64,000 nt of DNA from JBLXBZ01 sp048265185 (GTDB taxonomy: Bacteria; Pseudomonadota; Alphaproteobacteria; Rhizobiales; Stappiaceae), in contig JBLXBZ010000001.1 of NCBI GenBank assembly GCA_048265185.1, positions 310,001 through 374,000 of the forward strand, in the 5' to 3' direction. How positions within the stretch are numbered: the stretch's first letter is position 1; every line of letters starts with the position of its first letter. The position numbers were made by a program, and so were the translations under genes. The notes beneath the pieces were generated by a model. That model was not told the DNA's origin and did not search any database. It saw only the letters and a program-made list of their open reading frames with translations. This document shows positions 50,892 through 59,631 of this stretch, piece after piece.

Positions 50892-52196
50892 CTACATGCG
50901 CCACAAGGTCAGATCTGTCGGGCGCTCGCTCCGTTCAAGGCGGGCGGCCAGATCAGCCACCAAACCATTTGGTTTCACCAACCGCCGGATCATGTTCCAA
51001 TGATTTTCATCTTCGATAAAAAAGGCGTCATGGGGAACGGCGAGAACAACGACGTTGGCGGGCGTTAAATCGGCGATCTCGCAAAGCTCAAGGCCGTATT
51101 CGGTTTGCGTTTCGCTGGGGTCCGCAAGAGGGTCGACGAGGTGAACTTTGGCTCCGAATTTCTCCAGCTCACGCACAAGATCCACCACCTTTGAGTTTCG
51201 CGTGTCGGGAACATTAGCCTTATAAGTCAACCCAAGGACGGAAATCGATGGGGGCATGTGATGCCCAAGGCGAACGCTTTCCTGAATGATTGACCCGGCG
51301 ACGAATTTGGGCATGGCTTCATTGGTGCCGCGCCCTGCGGAAATGACTTGCGGCGTCATTCCCAGTTTATGCGCCTTATGGGTGAGGTAATAAGGATCGA
51401 CGCCGATGCAATGACCACCGACCAAGCCGGGATAAAACGGAAGAAAGTTCCACTTTGTCGATGCGCCCGCCAGAACGTCGCGGGTGTCGATGTTCATCTC
51501 GTGGAAAATCATCGATAATTCGTTCATCAGGGCGATGTTGAGGTCGCGTTGCGTATTTTCAATTACCTTGGCGGCCTCAGCGGTTTTAATGGAGGGAGCT
51601 GCGTGAATTCCCGCCTTGACGACGGAGCCATATAGACCGATCAACCGCTTAAGCGCGGCTGGCGAGCTGGCTGAGACGATTTTCGTGATGTCTTCGAAAC
51701 CATGAACCGTGTCGCCGGGGTTGATTCGCTCTGGCGAGTAGCCGACTTCAAAGTCGCTCCCGCAGGTCAAACCAGACTTCTCCTCCAGTATGGGAACCGC
51801 GATTTCCTCTGTCGCGCCGGGATAGACTGTTGATTCAAAGACGATAATTGCGCCACTTTTCATATGGGAGCCAACAATCGCCGCCGCTTTCTCCAAAGGC
51901 GACAAATCCGGACGTTTCGCTGAGTCCACAGGCGTGGGCACCGCGACGATGTGAATATCGGCGCGGGTGATGTTTTGGGCGTCGCTGGTGAAGCTTATGC
52001 CGGATGAGTTTAAATCGGGCTGCGACACGGACGCAGTTCTGTCATGGCCTGCGACCAGTTCCGCGATGCGTCGTTCACTGACGTCGAAGCCAATGACTTC
52101 ATAGCCGGCTCTGGCGAAAGCTACAGCGACCGGAAGTCCGACATACCCCAGGCCGATGATGGAAAGCGTTGGACGAGGGTAAATTGGCTTGGTCAT
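50892..52196 (-). CDS. Nucleotide-sugar (UDP-HexNAc/glucose) 6-dehydrogenase, TviB/WbpA-like
   Basis: NAD-dependent four-electron oxidation of a UDP-sugar to the uronate; 434 residues. The Rossmann motif is SIIGLGYVGLPVAVAFARAG. VFESTVYPGATEEI and VGYSPERINPGD are typical of the WecC/TviB/WbpA branch rather than of plain UDP-glucose dehydrogenases. The catalytic Cys lies in VGGHCIGVDPYYLTHKA. The C-terminal domain has VLGLTYKANVPDTRNSKVVD. It lies 154 bases downstream of galU on the same strand; together they suggest a surface polysaccharide precursor pathway. The exact substrate is not decidable. Confidence 0.9.
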   Translation of the reverse strand: MTKPIYPRPTLSIIGLGYVGLPVAVAFARAGYEVIGFDVSERRIAELVAGHDRTASVSQPDLNSSGISFTSDAQNITRADIHIVAVPTPVDSAKRPDLSPLEKAAAIVGSHMKSGAIIVFESTVYPGATEEIAVPILEEKSGLTCGSDFEVGYSPERINPGDTVHGFEDITKIVSASSPAALKRLIGLYGSVVKAGIHAAPSIKTAEAAKVIENTQRDLNIALMNELSMIFHEMNIDTRDVLAGASTKWNFLPFYPGLVGGHCIGVDPYYLTHKAHKLGMTPQVISAGRGTNEAMPKFVAGSIIQESVRLGHHMPPSISVLGLTYKANVPDTRNSKVVDLVRELEKFGAKVHLVDPLADPSETQTEYGLELCEIADLTPANVVVLAVPHDAFFIEDENHWNMIRRLVKPNGLVADLAARLERSERPTDLTLWRM

Positions 52197-52350
52197 AGCG
52201 TTCCGCCGCGCGTTTATTTAATGAAGACGCGCCCCCGAAAAGAGGACGCTCGTGAGGTGTTTGCGAGGTTTCAAGAGCGTTGGCAAGTTCATATTTGGCT
52301 CATTTTGAATTATCAGGATGAGCCAAAAGGAAATGCAGGCCTTGCTGGCG

Positions 52351-53229
52351 TTAGCGGGCCAGTAACTCGGCGAGGAGCGGGCGCAACTCTTCCGCCAGTT
52401 TCGCGTCCTCCAGACCGAATGCTATATTGGCGGAAAGAAAACCAGCCTTCGAGCCGCAATCGTAAGTTTGCCCTTCGAAGCGCAAGGCGAAAAACGGGTC
52501 GCTTTTCATCAAGGAAAGCATGGCGTCCGTAAGTTGGATTTCTCCGCCTGCGCCTGCGCCTTGTTTTTCAAGAAGGTCGAAAATTTGCGGTTGTAGAATA
52601 TACCGGCCATTGATGAACAGATTCGACGGGGCGGTTCCCTGCGCCGGCTTTTCGACCATATTGGCGATGGGCATGACTTTCTGGTCGTCGATGCCGTTGA
52701 CGTCCACAATCCCGTAGTTGTGGGTTTGGTCATGTGGAACTTCTTCCACGGAAATGATGTTTCCCCCATGCTTTTCATAGGCTTCGACCATTTGGGCGAG
52801 GCAGCCTTTTTGCGCTTTCATGATCATGTCCGGAAGCAAAACGGCGAAGGGTTCGTTTCCAACGATGTCGCGGGCGCACCAGACCGCATGGCCAAGGCCA
52901 AGAGGAGCTTGCTGACGTGTGAACGAAGTGCTTCCCGGTGTTGGACGAATTTGTTCAAGGAGGTGAAGAGCTTTTTCCTTGCTGCGTTCGCGCAGAGTTT
53001 CTTCAAGCTCATAGGCGATGTCGAAATGATCTTCGATCACGTGTTTGTTGCGGCCGGTGACGAACACGATGTGCTCTATGCCAGCTTCACGGGCTTCATC
53101 TACCACATATTGAATGATGGGCCTGTCGACGATCGTCAGCATTTCTTTTGGAACGGCTTTGGTCGCAGGGAGAAAACGTGTGCCGAGACCGGCGACTGGT
53201 AGAACAGCTTTACGAATCGACGTTTTCAT
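52351..53229 (-). CDS. galU: UTP-glucose-1-phosphate uridylyltransferase
   Basis: Makes UDP-glucose from UTP and glucose 1-phosphate; 292 residues. The nucleotidyltransferase motif is LPVAGLGTRFLPATKAVPKE. Other GalU landmarks are PIIQYVVDEAREAGI, FVTGRNKHVIEDHFD and VWCARDIVGNEPFAVLLPDM. The frame is open to 53262; the ATG at 53229 gives the normal start MKTSIRKAVLPVAG. It provides the precursor for the downstream dehydrogenase and for exopolysaccharide or lipopolysaccharide synthesis. Confidence 0.95.
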   Translation of the reverse strand: MKTSIRKAVLPVAGLGTRFLPATKAVPKEMLTIVDRPIIQYVVDEAREAGIEHIVFVTGRNKHVIEDHFDIAYELEETLRERSKEKALHLLEQIRPTPGSTSFTRQQAPLGLGHAVWCARDIVGNEPFAVLLPDMIMKAQKGCLAQMVEAYEKHGGNIISVEEVPHDQTHNYGIVDVNGIDDQKVMPIANMVEKPAQGTAPSNLFINGRYILQPQIFDLLEKQGAGAGGEIQLTDAMLSLMKSDPFFALRFEGQTYDCGSKAGFLSANIAFGLEDAKLAEELRPLLAELLAR

Positions 53230-53583
53230 TCGGTTGAGTATCCTTGAATAGATATGATGCAATGTCGAAAAATCATCGATGTTTACCTATTACGTATGTC
53301 ACCATAGATAACATCATTGAGGCGTTATTGTTCCCGAATGGATCAGGTTTGCCCCTGAAAGATAAATAAAACTTTAGGTTTCATAATTTGTTTTGGTCAT
53401 AATTTACGCGCAGCCTGAAGCGGATTTTTGGCGTGGAACGCGCGCCATGGGAGAATAAGGCGCGCGCGAACGAATATACTATTAAATTCTCATAGTCAGG
53501 GCTCCGCCGCGATCATCGGTTGCAGGGGAACCTCAAGGGGAGTATTGACATTTAGCTTTATTCGCCAGCTCCGAGGATCCTAT
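53230..53583. other. Divergent intergenic region galU / kdsA
   Basis: 354 bases. The part from 53265 to 53410 is AT-rich and probably holds both promoters. A TTGACA at 53546-53551 has no acceptable -10 partner. The open frame from 53428 that extends kdsA upstream does not resemble coding sequence. Confidence 0.45.
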
Positions 53584-54426
53584 ATGACACCTTCATCCGC
53601 TGCTTGCTCCAAAAGGGTTGAAATCGCAGATGTCGCGTTTGATAATTCAGCGCCTTTCTCGCTTATTGCGGGTCCATGTCAGATGGAAAGCCGGGAACAC
53701 GCCCTTGAAATGGCGGACGCGATTAAGCAAATCGCCGACCGGCTCAATATCGGACTGATATACAAAACATCCTTCGATAAGGCTAATCGCACGAGTTTGT
53801 CGGGGCGTCGGGGAATGGGGCTGAAGGCGGGTCTTGAGGTGTTCGCCGAGATTCGGGAGAAATACGGTCTACCGGTTCTGACCGATGTTCATGAAGCCGG
53901 CCAATGCGCGCCCTTAGCGGAAGTTGTGGATATTCTTCAGATCCCCGCGTTTTTGTGCCGGCAGACGGATTTGCTGGTGGCCGCAGCGAAAACCGGTCGT
54001 GTGGTCAATGTTAAAAAAGGTCAGTTTCTAGCGCCTTGGGACATGAAAAACGTCCTGGCGAAAATAGTGGAATCGGGGAACCCCAATGTGATGTTGACCG
54101 AGCGCGGCGCGTCTTTCGGGTATAATACTCTTGTCTCCGATATGCGCGCTCTGCCGATTATGGCGCAAACAGGCGCTCCTGTGATTTTTGACGCGACGCA
54201 TTCGGTTCAGCAGCCCGGCGGTTTGGGCGGATCATCTGGCGGAGATCGCGCGATGGTGCCGGTTTTGGCGCGCGCCGCCGTTGCGGTCGGCGTCGCCGGT
54301 CTGTTTATTGAAACCCATCAAGATCCAGACAACGCGCCCTCTGACGGACCTAATATGATCGTTCTCAAAGATCTCGAAATGTTGCTGACACAGCTTCAGG
54401 CTATTGATCGGGTTGTGAAGGCTTGA
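53584..54426 (+). CDS. kdsA: 3-deoxy-8-phosphooctulonate synthase (KDO-8-P synthase)
   Basis: Condenses phosphoenolpyruvate with arabinose 5-phosphate, the committed step to the lipopolysaccharide sugar KDO; 280 residues. Core motifs are LIAGPCQMESREHALEMA, YKTSFDKANRTS, LPVLTDVHEAGQ, FLCRQTDLLVAAAKTG and FDATHSVQQPGG. The ATG at 53584 gives MTPSSAACSKRVEIADVAFD. It is followed by eno after 91 bases, the usual order in rhizobia, so phosphoenolpyruvate production and use are adjacent. Confidence 0.96.
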   Translation: MTPSSAACSKRVEIADVAFDNSAPFSLIAGPCQMESREHALEMADAIKQIADRLNIGLIYKTSFDKANRTSLSGRRGMGLKAGLEVFAEIREKYGLPVLTDVHEAGQCAPLAEVVDILQIPAFLCRQTDLLVAAAKTGRVVNVKKGQFLAPWDMKNVLAKIVESGNPNVMLTERGASFGYNTLVSDMRALPIMAQTGAPVIFDATHSVQQPGGLGGSSGGDRAMVPVLARAAVAVGVAGLFIETHQDPDNAPSDGPNMIVLKDLEMLLTQLQAIDRVVKA

Positions 54427-54517
54427 AGCCGCATTTCAGTAAATTTGCCTAACCCTGTCAGATCATTTGCATAGCATAGGCTTTGCGTGAAACTGGCGTT
54501 ATAAAAAGGAAAATTTC

Positions 54518-55792
54518 ATGACAGCAATCGTTGATATCGTGGGCCGGGAAATCCTCGATAGCCGGGGAAATCCAACTGTTGAAGTTGACGTTTTTCTTGA
54601 GGATGGGGCGTTCGGACGTGCGGCCGTTCCATCTGGCGCGTCAACGGGCGCGCATGAAGCGGTTGAATTGCGCGACGGCGGCGCGCGCTATTTGGGTAAG
54701 GGCGTGGAGAAGGCGGTTCGCGCCGTAAATGGGGAAATTTTCGACGCGATCGGCGGCGTTGACGCAGATGATCAGAAAAAAATCGATGAAACGTTGATTG
54801 CGCTCGATGGAACGCCCAATAAGGCGCGTCTTGGCGCAAACGCTATTCTTGGCGTTTCGCTGGCCGTGGCCAAAGCCGCGTCTGAAAGCTGCGCATTGCC
54901 GCTTTATCGTTATGTGGGCGGCACGAACGCGCACCTTCTGCCGGTTCCGATGATGAATATCATCAATGGCGGAGCTCATGCCGACAATCCGATCGATTTC
55001 CAAGAATTCATGATAATGCCGGTTGGCGCGTCTTCTTTTTCGGAAGCTTTGCGCATGGGCGCCGAAGTGTTCCATACGCTGAAGAAAGCGCTGAAAGACG
55101 CAGGTCACAACACCAATGTTGGCGATGAAGGCGGTTTCGCGCCTAACCTGGGTTCAACAGACGACGCTATCGGCTTTGTTATGAAGGCGATTGAAACTGC
55201 GGGTTTCAAGCCCGGCGATGATGTCTATCTGGCGTTGGACGCGGCTTCGACGGAATTTTACAAGGACGGAAAATATCACCTCGAAGGCGAGGGGAAAGTT
55301 CTTGGCTCTGACGAAATGGCTCGCTATCTGGATGACCTGATCAGTCGTTATCCGATCATTTCCGTTGAAGATGGAATGGCGGAAGACGACTGGGATGGCT
55401 GGAAAGCGTCGACGGAATATTCCGGCGGAAAATGCCAATTGGTCGGAGATGATTTGTTCGTCACCAATTCTCAGCGCCTGAGAAAAGGCATTGATATGGG
55501 CGTGGCGAACTCCATCCTTATCAAGGTCAACCAGATCGGCACCTTGACCGAGACGCTGGACGCCGTCGAAACTGCCCATAAAGCAGGCTATACGGCCGTG
55601 ATGTCGCATCGTTCGGGCGAGACGGAAGATTCGACGATCGCTGATCTTGCAGTCGCCACAAACTGTGGCCAGATCAAAACAGGCTCTTTGGCGCGCTCGG
55701 ACCGGCTTGCAAAATATAATCAGTTGCTGCGTATCGAAGAGGCTCTCGGCCCGCAGGCGCGTTATGCTGGTCGATCTATTTTGCGGGGCTAA
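54518..55792 (+). CDS. eno: Enolase
   Basis: Interconverts 2-phosphoglycerate and phosphoenolpyruvate; 424 residues. It begins AIVDIVGREILDSRGNPTVE. The active-site loop VGDEGGFAPNLGSTDDA, the metal-binding SVEDGMAEDDWDGW and LVGDDLFVTN, and the signature ILIKVNQIGTLTET are all intact. MSHRSGETEDSTIADLAVA completes the site. The ATG at 54518 follows AAAAGGAAAA. It ends with a strong terminator shared with the convergent DsbA-family gene. Confidence 0.98.
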   Translation: MTAIVDIVGREILDSRGNPTVEVDVFLEDGAFGRAAVPSGASTGAHEAVELRDGGARYLGKGVEKAVRAVNGEIFDAIGGVDADDQKKIDETLIALDGTPNKARLGANAILGVSLAVAKAASESCALPLYRYVGGTNAHLLPVPMMNIINGGAHADNPIDFQEFMIMPVGASSFSEALRMGAEVFHTLKKALKDAGHNTNVGDEGGFAPNLGSTDDAIGFVMKAIETAGFKPGDDVYLALDAASTEFYKDGKYHLEGEGKVLGSDEMARYLDDLISRYPIISVEDGMAEDDWDGWKASTEYSGGKCQLVGDDLFVTNSQRLRKGIDMGVANSILIKVNQIGTLTETLDAVETAHKAGYTAVMSHRSGETEDSTIADLAVATNCGQIKTGSLARSDRLAKYNQLLRIEEALGPQARYAGRSILRG

Positions 55793-55818
55793 AATTTAGC
55801 GTATTAACGTAATCAGGA

Positions 55819-55848
55819 TAAAGGCGGCTTTTCAGCCGCCTTTATTTT
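55819..55848. terminator. Bidirectional terminator between eno and the DsbA-family gene
   Basis: A perfect 10-bp stem AAAGGCGGCT/AGCCGCCTTT with a TTTC loop and T-rich flank on the plus strand. The minus-strand reading also has a T run, so it can serve both convergent genes. Confidence 0.88.
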
Positions 55849-55877
55849 GTGTTGTCGCCATTTCTCGAATGGATTTT

Positions 55878-56540
55878 TCACTCTGACGTGGGCGCGCTGC
55901 GTGTTTCTTCCGCATGACGTATGGCTGCGGCCAAAGTGTCGGCGTTTTCTGCGCCCATTAACGCAAAACGTTTGTCGATGATGAAGCAGGGAACGCCGGT
56001 GACGCCCATTTCCTGCGCGTGCTTGATTTCACTTGCGGTGGTGCGCGTGTCCGAATCTGTCGGCAGAAGCTGCTCCACGAGATCGTGCTCCATTCCGACC
56101 TCTTGCGCCACGTCGATGAGCGTTTGCTGCGCGCTCAAGTCCGCTCCTTCAAGAAAGTAGAGTTGGAAGAGACGCTCAACGACTGCTTCTTGCAAATTGT
56201 CAGCCCGAGCCCATTTGATCAGGCGATGGCAGTTCATTGTGTTGGGGGAAATCTTTATTTTATCGAAAGCGAAATCAATGCCCTCATCCGCGCCCGCCGC
56301 GCGGATGGTTTCATAAAAAGAGGTCGCCCGCTCCGCGCCAAATTTTTCAACGAGGTATTGCTGGCGGTCCTTTCCCTCTGGCGGCAAGGTCGGGTCTAAT
56401 TGATATGGACGCCAATGAACTTCCACCGCGATGTCAGAAGTCATGGCTAACGCCTTTTCAAGTCTTCTTTTTCCGATATAGCACCAGGGGCACATGATGT
56501 CGGAAATGACGTCGATCGTTAGAGGTGCGGTAAGCGTCAT
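55878..56540 (-). CDS. DsbA-family oxidoreductase (FrnE-like)
   Basis: A 220-residue thioredoxin-fold protein of the FrnE/2-hydroxychromene-2-carboxylate isomerase branch. The redox motif is CPWC at Cys17-Cys20 in SDIMCPWCYIGKRRLEKAL. The cis-proline segment is VTGVPCFIIDKRFALMGAE. There is no signal peptide, so it acts in the cytoplasm, probably in disulfide exchange. It lies 65 bases downstream of the degenerate PleD-like gene on the same strand and could be co-transcribed with it. Confidence 0.88.
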   Translation of the reverse strand: MTLTAPLTIDVISDIMCPWCYIGKRRLEKALAMTSDIAVEVHWRPYQLDPTLPPEGKDRQQYLVEKFGAERATSFYETIRAAGADEGIDFAFDKIKISPNTMNCHRLIKWARADNLQEAVVERLFQLYFLEGADLSAQQTLIDVAQEVGMEHDLVEQLLPTDSDTRTTASEIKHAQEMGVTGVPCFIIDKRFALMGAENADTLAAAIRHAEETRSAPTSE

Positions 56541-56605
56541 GAATGGTCCTTTCTGAGGGAACGCAAGCGAACCATTCGTGGCCCGTCGGTATAATTATTG
56601 TCTGA

Positions 56606-57859
56606 TCAAAAAGCGCCCGTATTACGCAAGATTGATAGAATTCGGGCGCGAAGTCGAGGGGCGGCTTCGGATCCACGTAAAAGCGCCACTAGGCCAAGCT
56701 TTTGTACATTCACCACCATATCTTCATCGCGGCTGGCGGTATGCGCGATCGAGAACAACATTGCAATGAGGTCTTTGTCGTTGGCGACAGCGTGGAGCGC
56801 TTTTTCAGCGCGCCATTCAAGAGCAATTTCATTAAGGTTCAACTCGACTAAAACTTGCCCGCGGCGCTCGCAAGCGTCTTTTAAGTTGTCGTGATAACTT
56901 TGGAAAAGAGATTTCTCTAATCCGTCACTTCGAGAAATTGCCGCCAGTCGCGCCCGTGACGCAGATAGAAGTTTATCAGCGATCCGTCGCCGGCGTCCAA
57001 TCCCTAAAACGCATGACAAGCGCGTGCTTATTTCAAGAATCGAAAGTCCGGGTGAAAGGACGTCCGTCGCGCCGGCGAGATAAAGGTCGGCGATCTCGTC
57101 ATGTTCGGCGCCGGTGGCGAGAATGGGCAGGGTAATATAACGTGGATCGCTGCGAATTCGGATGATTTCATTCGCCGCTTGTGCTGGAGGGCTGTCAATC
57201 ATGACGGCTTCGAAATTGCGTTTTTGCATGAACTCATCCGCCATGTCCGTCGTCAAAGCGCCGACGATATCCACATGCGCGGGACAGGCGCGCCGGAAAC
57301 CTGCGAATTGTCCGCCAAGGCCAATAACCAGCAATCCGCCACTTTTAGCGCCCAAACGGCGTTTTTTGTCTGTAGCGTGAAATCCAAAGACGCGCCGTCT
57401 AAGGCGAGCCTCTTCTGTGCGTAGCGCCATACGCAGCGCCATAGCCAGCCGTTTGCAAAGCTCAAGCCGTGGTATGCCGTCTCCCAAAATGACGGAAGCG
57501 TTGAAGCCACGGGGCATGGTCGCCTGTGCGCCAAGGCGGATAACCACAGGAACGTCGACGCCAAAAGCATGGCGGAAGGTTTGTACGACTTCAAGCATCG
57601 CGCGTTGCTCGGGGTCGGCGTTGTCTTGCAGGTAGATCAGGAAGACGGACGGCGGCGTCCGGCGCGCCAGAACGGCGGCTTTAAAATCCACGCTTCTTGA
57701 GACTAAGATTGTTCCCGGAAACCTGTCGATTAAGCCGTTCACCTCTGCTTTATTCGTCAACGTGTCGCTTGCGCCGATGAGAACTTCGGGTGAAAGCATC
57801 GGCGCGGCATGTTCCGCTTCCCAGTCCAAATCATCATTGTCGGCGTATAAGGGCGTCAT
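56606..57859 (-). CDS. PleD-like protein with degenerate receiver and GGDEF domains
   Basis: A 417-residue cytoplasmic protein with three apparent domains. Residues about 30-150 look like a receiver fold with no phospho-acceptor site. Residues about 170-290 form a second receiver-like domain with FEAVMIDSPPAQAANEI (Asp at the phospho-acceptor place) and LPILATGAEHDEIADLYLAG. The normal K of the TKP motif is missing (DVLSPGLS). Residues about 300-417 follow the outline of a GGDEF domain, but the signature region reads VQKLGLVALLRG, so it cannot be a cyclase. The order REC-REC-GGDEF equals that of PleD. The ATG overlaps the stop of the upstream AMP-ligase-like gene (ATGA). Function unknown. Confidence 0.65.
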   Translation of the reverse strand: MTPLYADNDDLDWEAEHAAPMLSPEVLIGASDTLTNKAEVNGLIDRFPGTILVSRSVDFKAAVLARRTPPSVFLIYLQDNADPEQRAMLEVVQTFRHAFGVDVPVVIRLGAQATMPRGFNASVILGDGIPRLELCKRLAMALRMALRTEEARLRRRVFGFHATDKKRRLGAKSGGLLVIGLGGQFAGFRRACPAHVDIVGALTTDMADEFMQKRNFEAVMIDSPPAQAANEIIRIRSDPRYITLPILATGAEHDEIADLYLAGATDVLSPGLSILEISTRLSCVLGIGRRRRIADKLLSASRARLAAISRSDGLEKSLFQSYHDNLKDACERRGQVLVELNLNEIALEWRAEKALHAVANDKDLIAMLFSIAHTASRDEDMVVNVQKLGLVALLRGSEAAPRLRARILSILRNTGAF

Positions 57860-59475
57860 GCAACGGCAACATGAAGGCGTTGCATACGCGCGGCTAATGC
57901 GTCTCGGTCAACACGACCGAAAGCTGTGCGCGGTAGTTTTTGTAAGGAAAGTAACCGGTGAGGGATGGCGGTTAGTCCGACTTTGGACGCTTCGAGAAAA
58001 CCAAAAAAGCTGTCAGGATCTAGAGGCGCGCCGCGCTTGGGGACCAGCGCGGCGTAAAGGCGCGCGCCCAGTATCTCATCCTCAACTAAAAAGGCCGCGC
58101 CTTCTTCAAGTCCAGGAAAGGCGCAGTAAAGCTGGTCAAGAGCGGGTAGCCAACGAATTCCTGGGGCAATTTGTCCGGACACGCCGAAGCCCGTCACGCC
58201 TTTTTCGCTGAATCTAACAGGCAAGAGCGTGTCGACGAACCCGGCTTTATCCGTTGGTATTTGCACCTTACACGAAGGCCAGGGGGAATTGGCGACCATT
58301 GGCCCGCCTAACTTCAGCGTAGGATTGGGCTCGTCACTGTCGAGTGAAATCTCCACCAGTGACGGCGCGTCCGCCAGTTGAGAAGGGGCGCCCACGTTGC
58401 CCAACTTGATTGGAAGGGGCGTCTTGGACCCGTCTCGCGACTTCGCGATTATGGCGAATTCGTCCGCTACGTGCAGGTCGGTGACGCGCCGGTTCGTGGC
58501 CAGTGGCCGAGGCGGCGGGGAGGAGGGCGCCCAAACTGCGGCGACCTGACAATCCGTATGCAGCTTGCGGTCCAGATTTATCGCCAGCGGCCCGGGGCAT
58601 AGAACATAGTCCGCCTCGACGCTGTCGACATGATCGGCCAGATTGCGCAACCGGGTCGCATGGTCCAAATGCAATGTGCCGGCGGACATCAGCCAAGGAG
58701 TGAGGCCAGCGCCAATTCCCACCATCCCGCAAAGAGAATAGGGTAAAACGATGCGGGCGCCGTCAGTAAGGCCGCTTTCAAGGAATGTCATCAGACCGGC
58801 GGCGATCCAATGGTTGTGAGATCTGGCCACAGGCAATGGTTCACCGCTGGTGCTTTGCGCCCATGTGAGGGTGGCTACGTGATCCGCAGGGTTTTTTTCC
58901 CGCTGCACTTTTGGCGGTTGCAAACCTTCGCCGTCGTCGCCCAGAAGCGTGGAAAGCTCAATAACGCCGTCCGGCATATTGCTTCCCAGTCCAAAAACAA
59001 ATCGCAAGGAGAATAGATCGGCCGCGAAATCGCGCGCTTCCTCCCCCAACAATCGCGGCTCGCAGCGATCCGCCGCGATAAAGGCTTTCGCTCCGGCGCG
59101 AGACATAGCCTCCAGCACTTCTTTCTGGCGCCAGTGAAGGGGAAGAGGCGCCACTACCAGCCCCGCGCGCAAGGCCGCCAGCATTGAGATGACGGAGTCC
59201 ACTGTATTGGGCGCTTGCAAACCAATCACATTGTCGGTCGTCAGGCCTACGGCTGCGAATACGCTCGCCAACCGAGAAACTTCGGCGTCCGCTTGAGCAT
59301 ATGTCAAACGCCGGGGCGCTCCCCCGGTCCAATCTGTGCGCAAAGGCGAATCCACCAGCGCGATCCGCTCCGGGTGTTTTTCCGCATTCTTGGCGAACAG
59401 CCCGTCAAGGGTGACATGTCCCCAAACGCCATTCTTTGAATGAGCGTCAATGATTTTTTCAGCTGTAAGAATCAT
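57856..59475 (-). CDS. AMP-binding (acyl-CoA synthetase-like) protein, probable pseudoenzyme
   Basis: A 539-residue protein with the overall layout of the ANL adenylating superfamily: an N-terminal domain with PERIALVDSPLRTDW and RLTYAQADAEVSRLA, and a C-terminal lid ending LPRTAFGRVDRDALAAR. The key motifs are altered. The P-loop (normally TSGTTGxPKG) reads QSTSGEPLPVARSH without its Lys. The YRTGD motif is replaced by VDTLLPVRF. The catalytic lid Lys (normally GKVDR) is Arg521. It probably binds an acyl or nucleotide ligand without normal catalysis. The start is ATG 59475; a GTG at 59487 is possible. Its stop overlaps the PleD-like gene, so the pair is translationally coupled. Confidence 0.75.
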   Translation of the reverse strand: MILTAEKIIDAHSKNGVWGHVTLDGLFAKNAEKHPERIALVDSPLRTDWTGGAPRRLTYAQADAEVSRLASVFAAVGLTTDNVIGLQAPNTVDSVISMLAALRAGLVVAPLPLHWRQKEVLEAMSRAGAKAFIAADRCEPRLLGEEARDFAADLFSLRFVFGLGSNMPDGVIELSTLLGDDGEGLQPPKVQREKNPADHVATLTWAQSTSGEPLPVARSHNHWIAAGLMTFLESGLTDGARIVLPYSLCGMVGIGAGLTPWLMSAGTLHLDHATRLRNLADHVDSVEADYVLCPGPLAINLDRKLHTDCQVAAVWAPSSPPPRPLATNRRVTDLHVADEFAIIAKSRDGSKTPLPIKLGNVGAPSQLADAPSLVEISLDSDEPNPTLKLGGPMVANSPWPSCKVQIPTDKAGFVDTLLPVRFSEKGVTGFGVSGQIAPGIRWLPALDQLYCAFPGLEEGAAFLVEDEILGARLYAALVPKRGAPLDPDSFFGFLEASKVGLTAIPHRLLSLQKLPRTAFGRVDRDALAARMQRLHVAVA

Positions 59476-59631
59476 TTGCCAAACCACTGAGCCAAGACTG
59501 CAATCCCCGTATATCTCTATTCAATCTATGAAAGCCGTTACCTCGTCCACCATAAAGAGCGTAATTTGATACGATATTGTGAAAAAAGCGCGATGTCGAT
59601 TGCGTCGGACAAGTCGTTTTCACCGGGTTTG

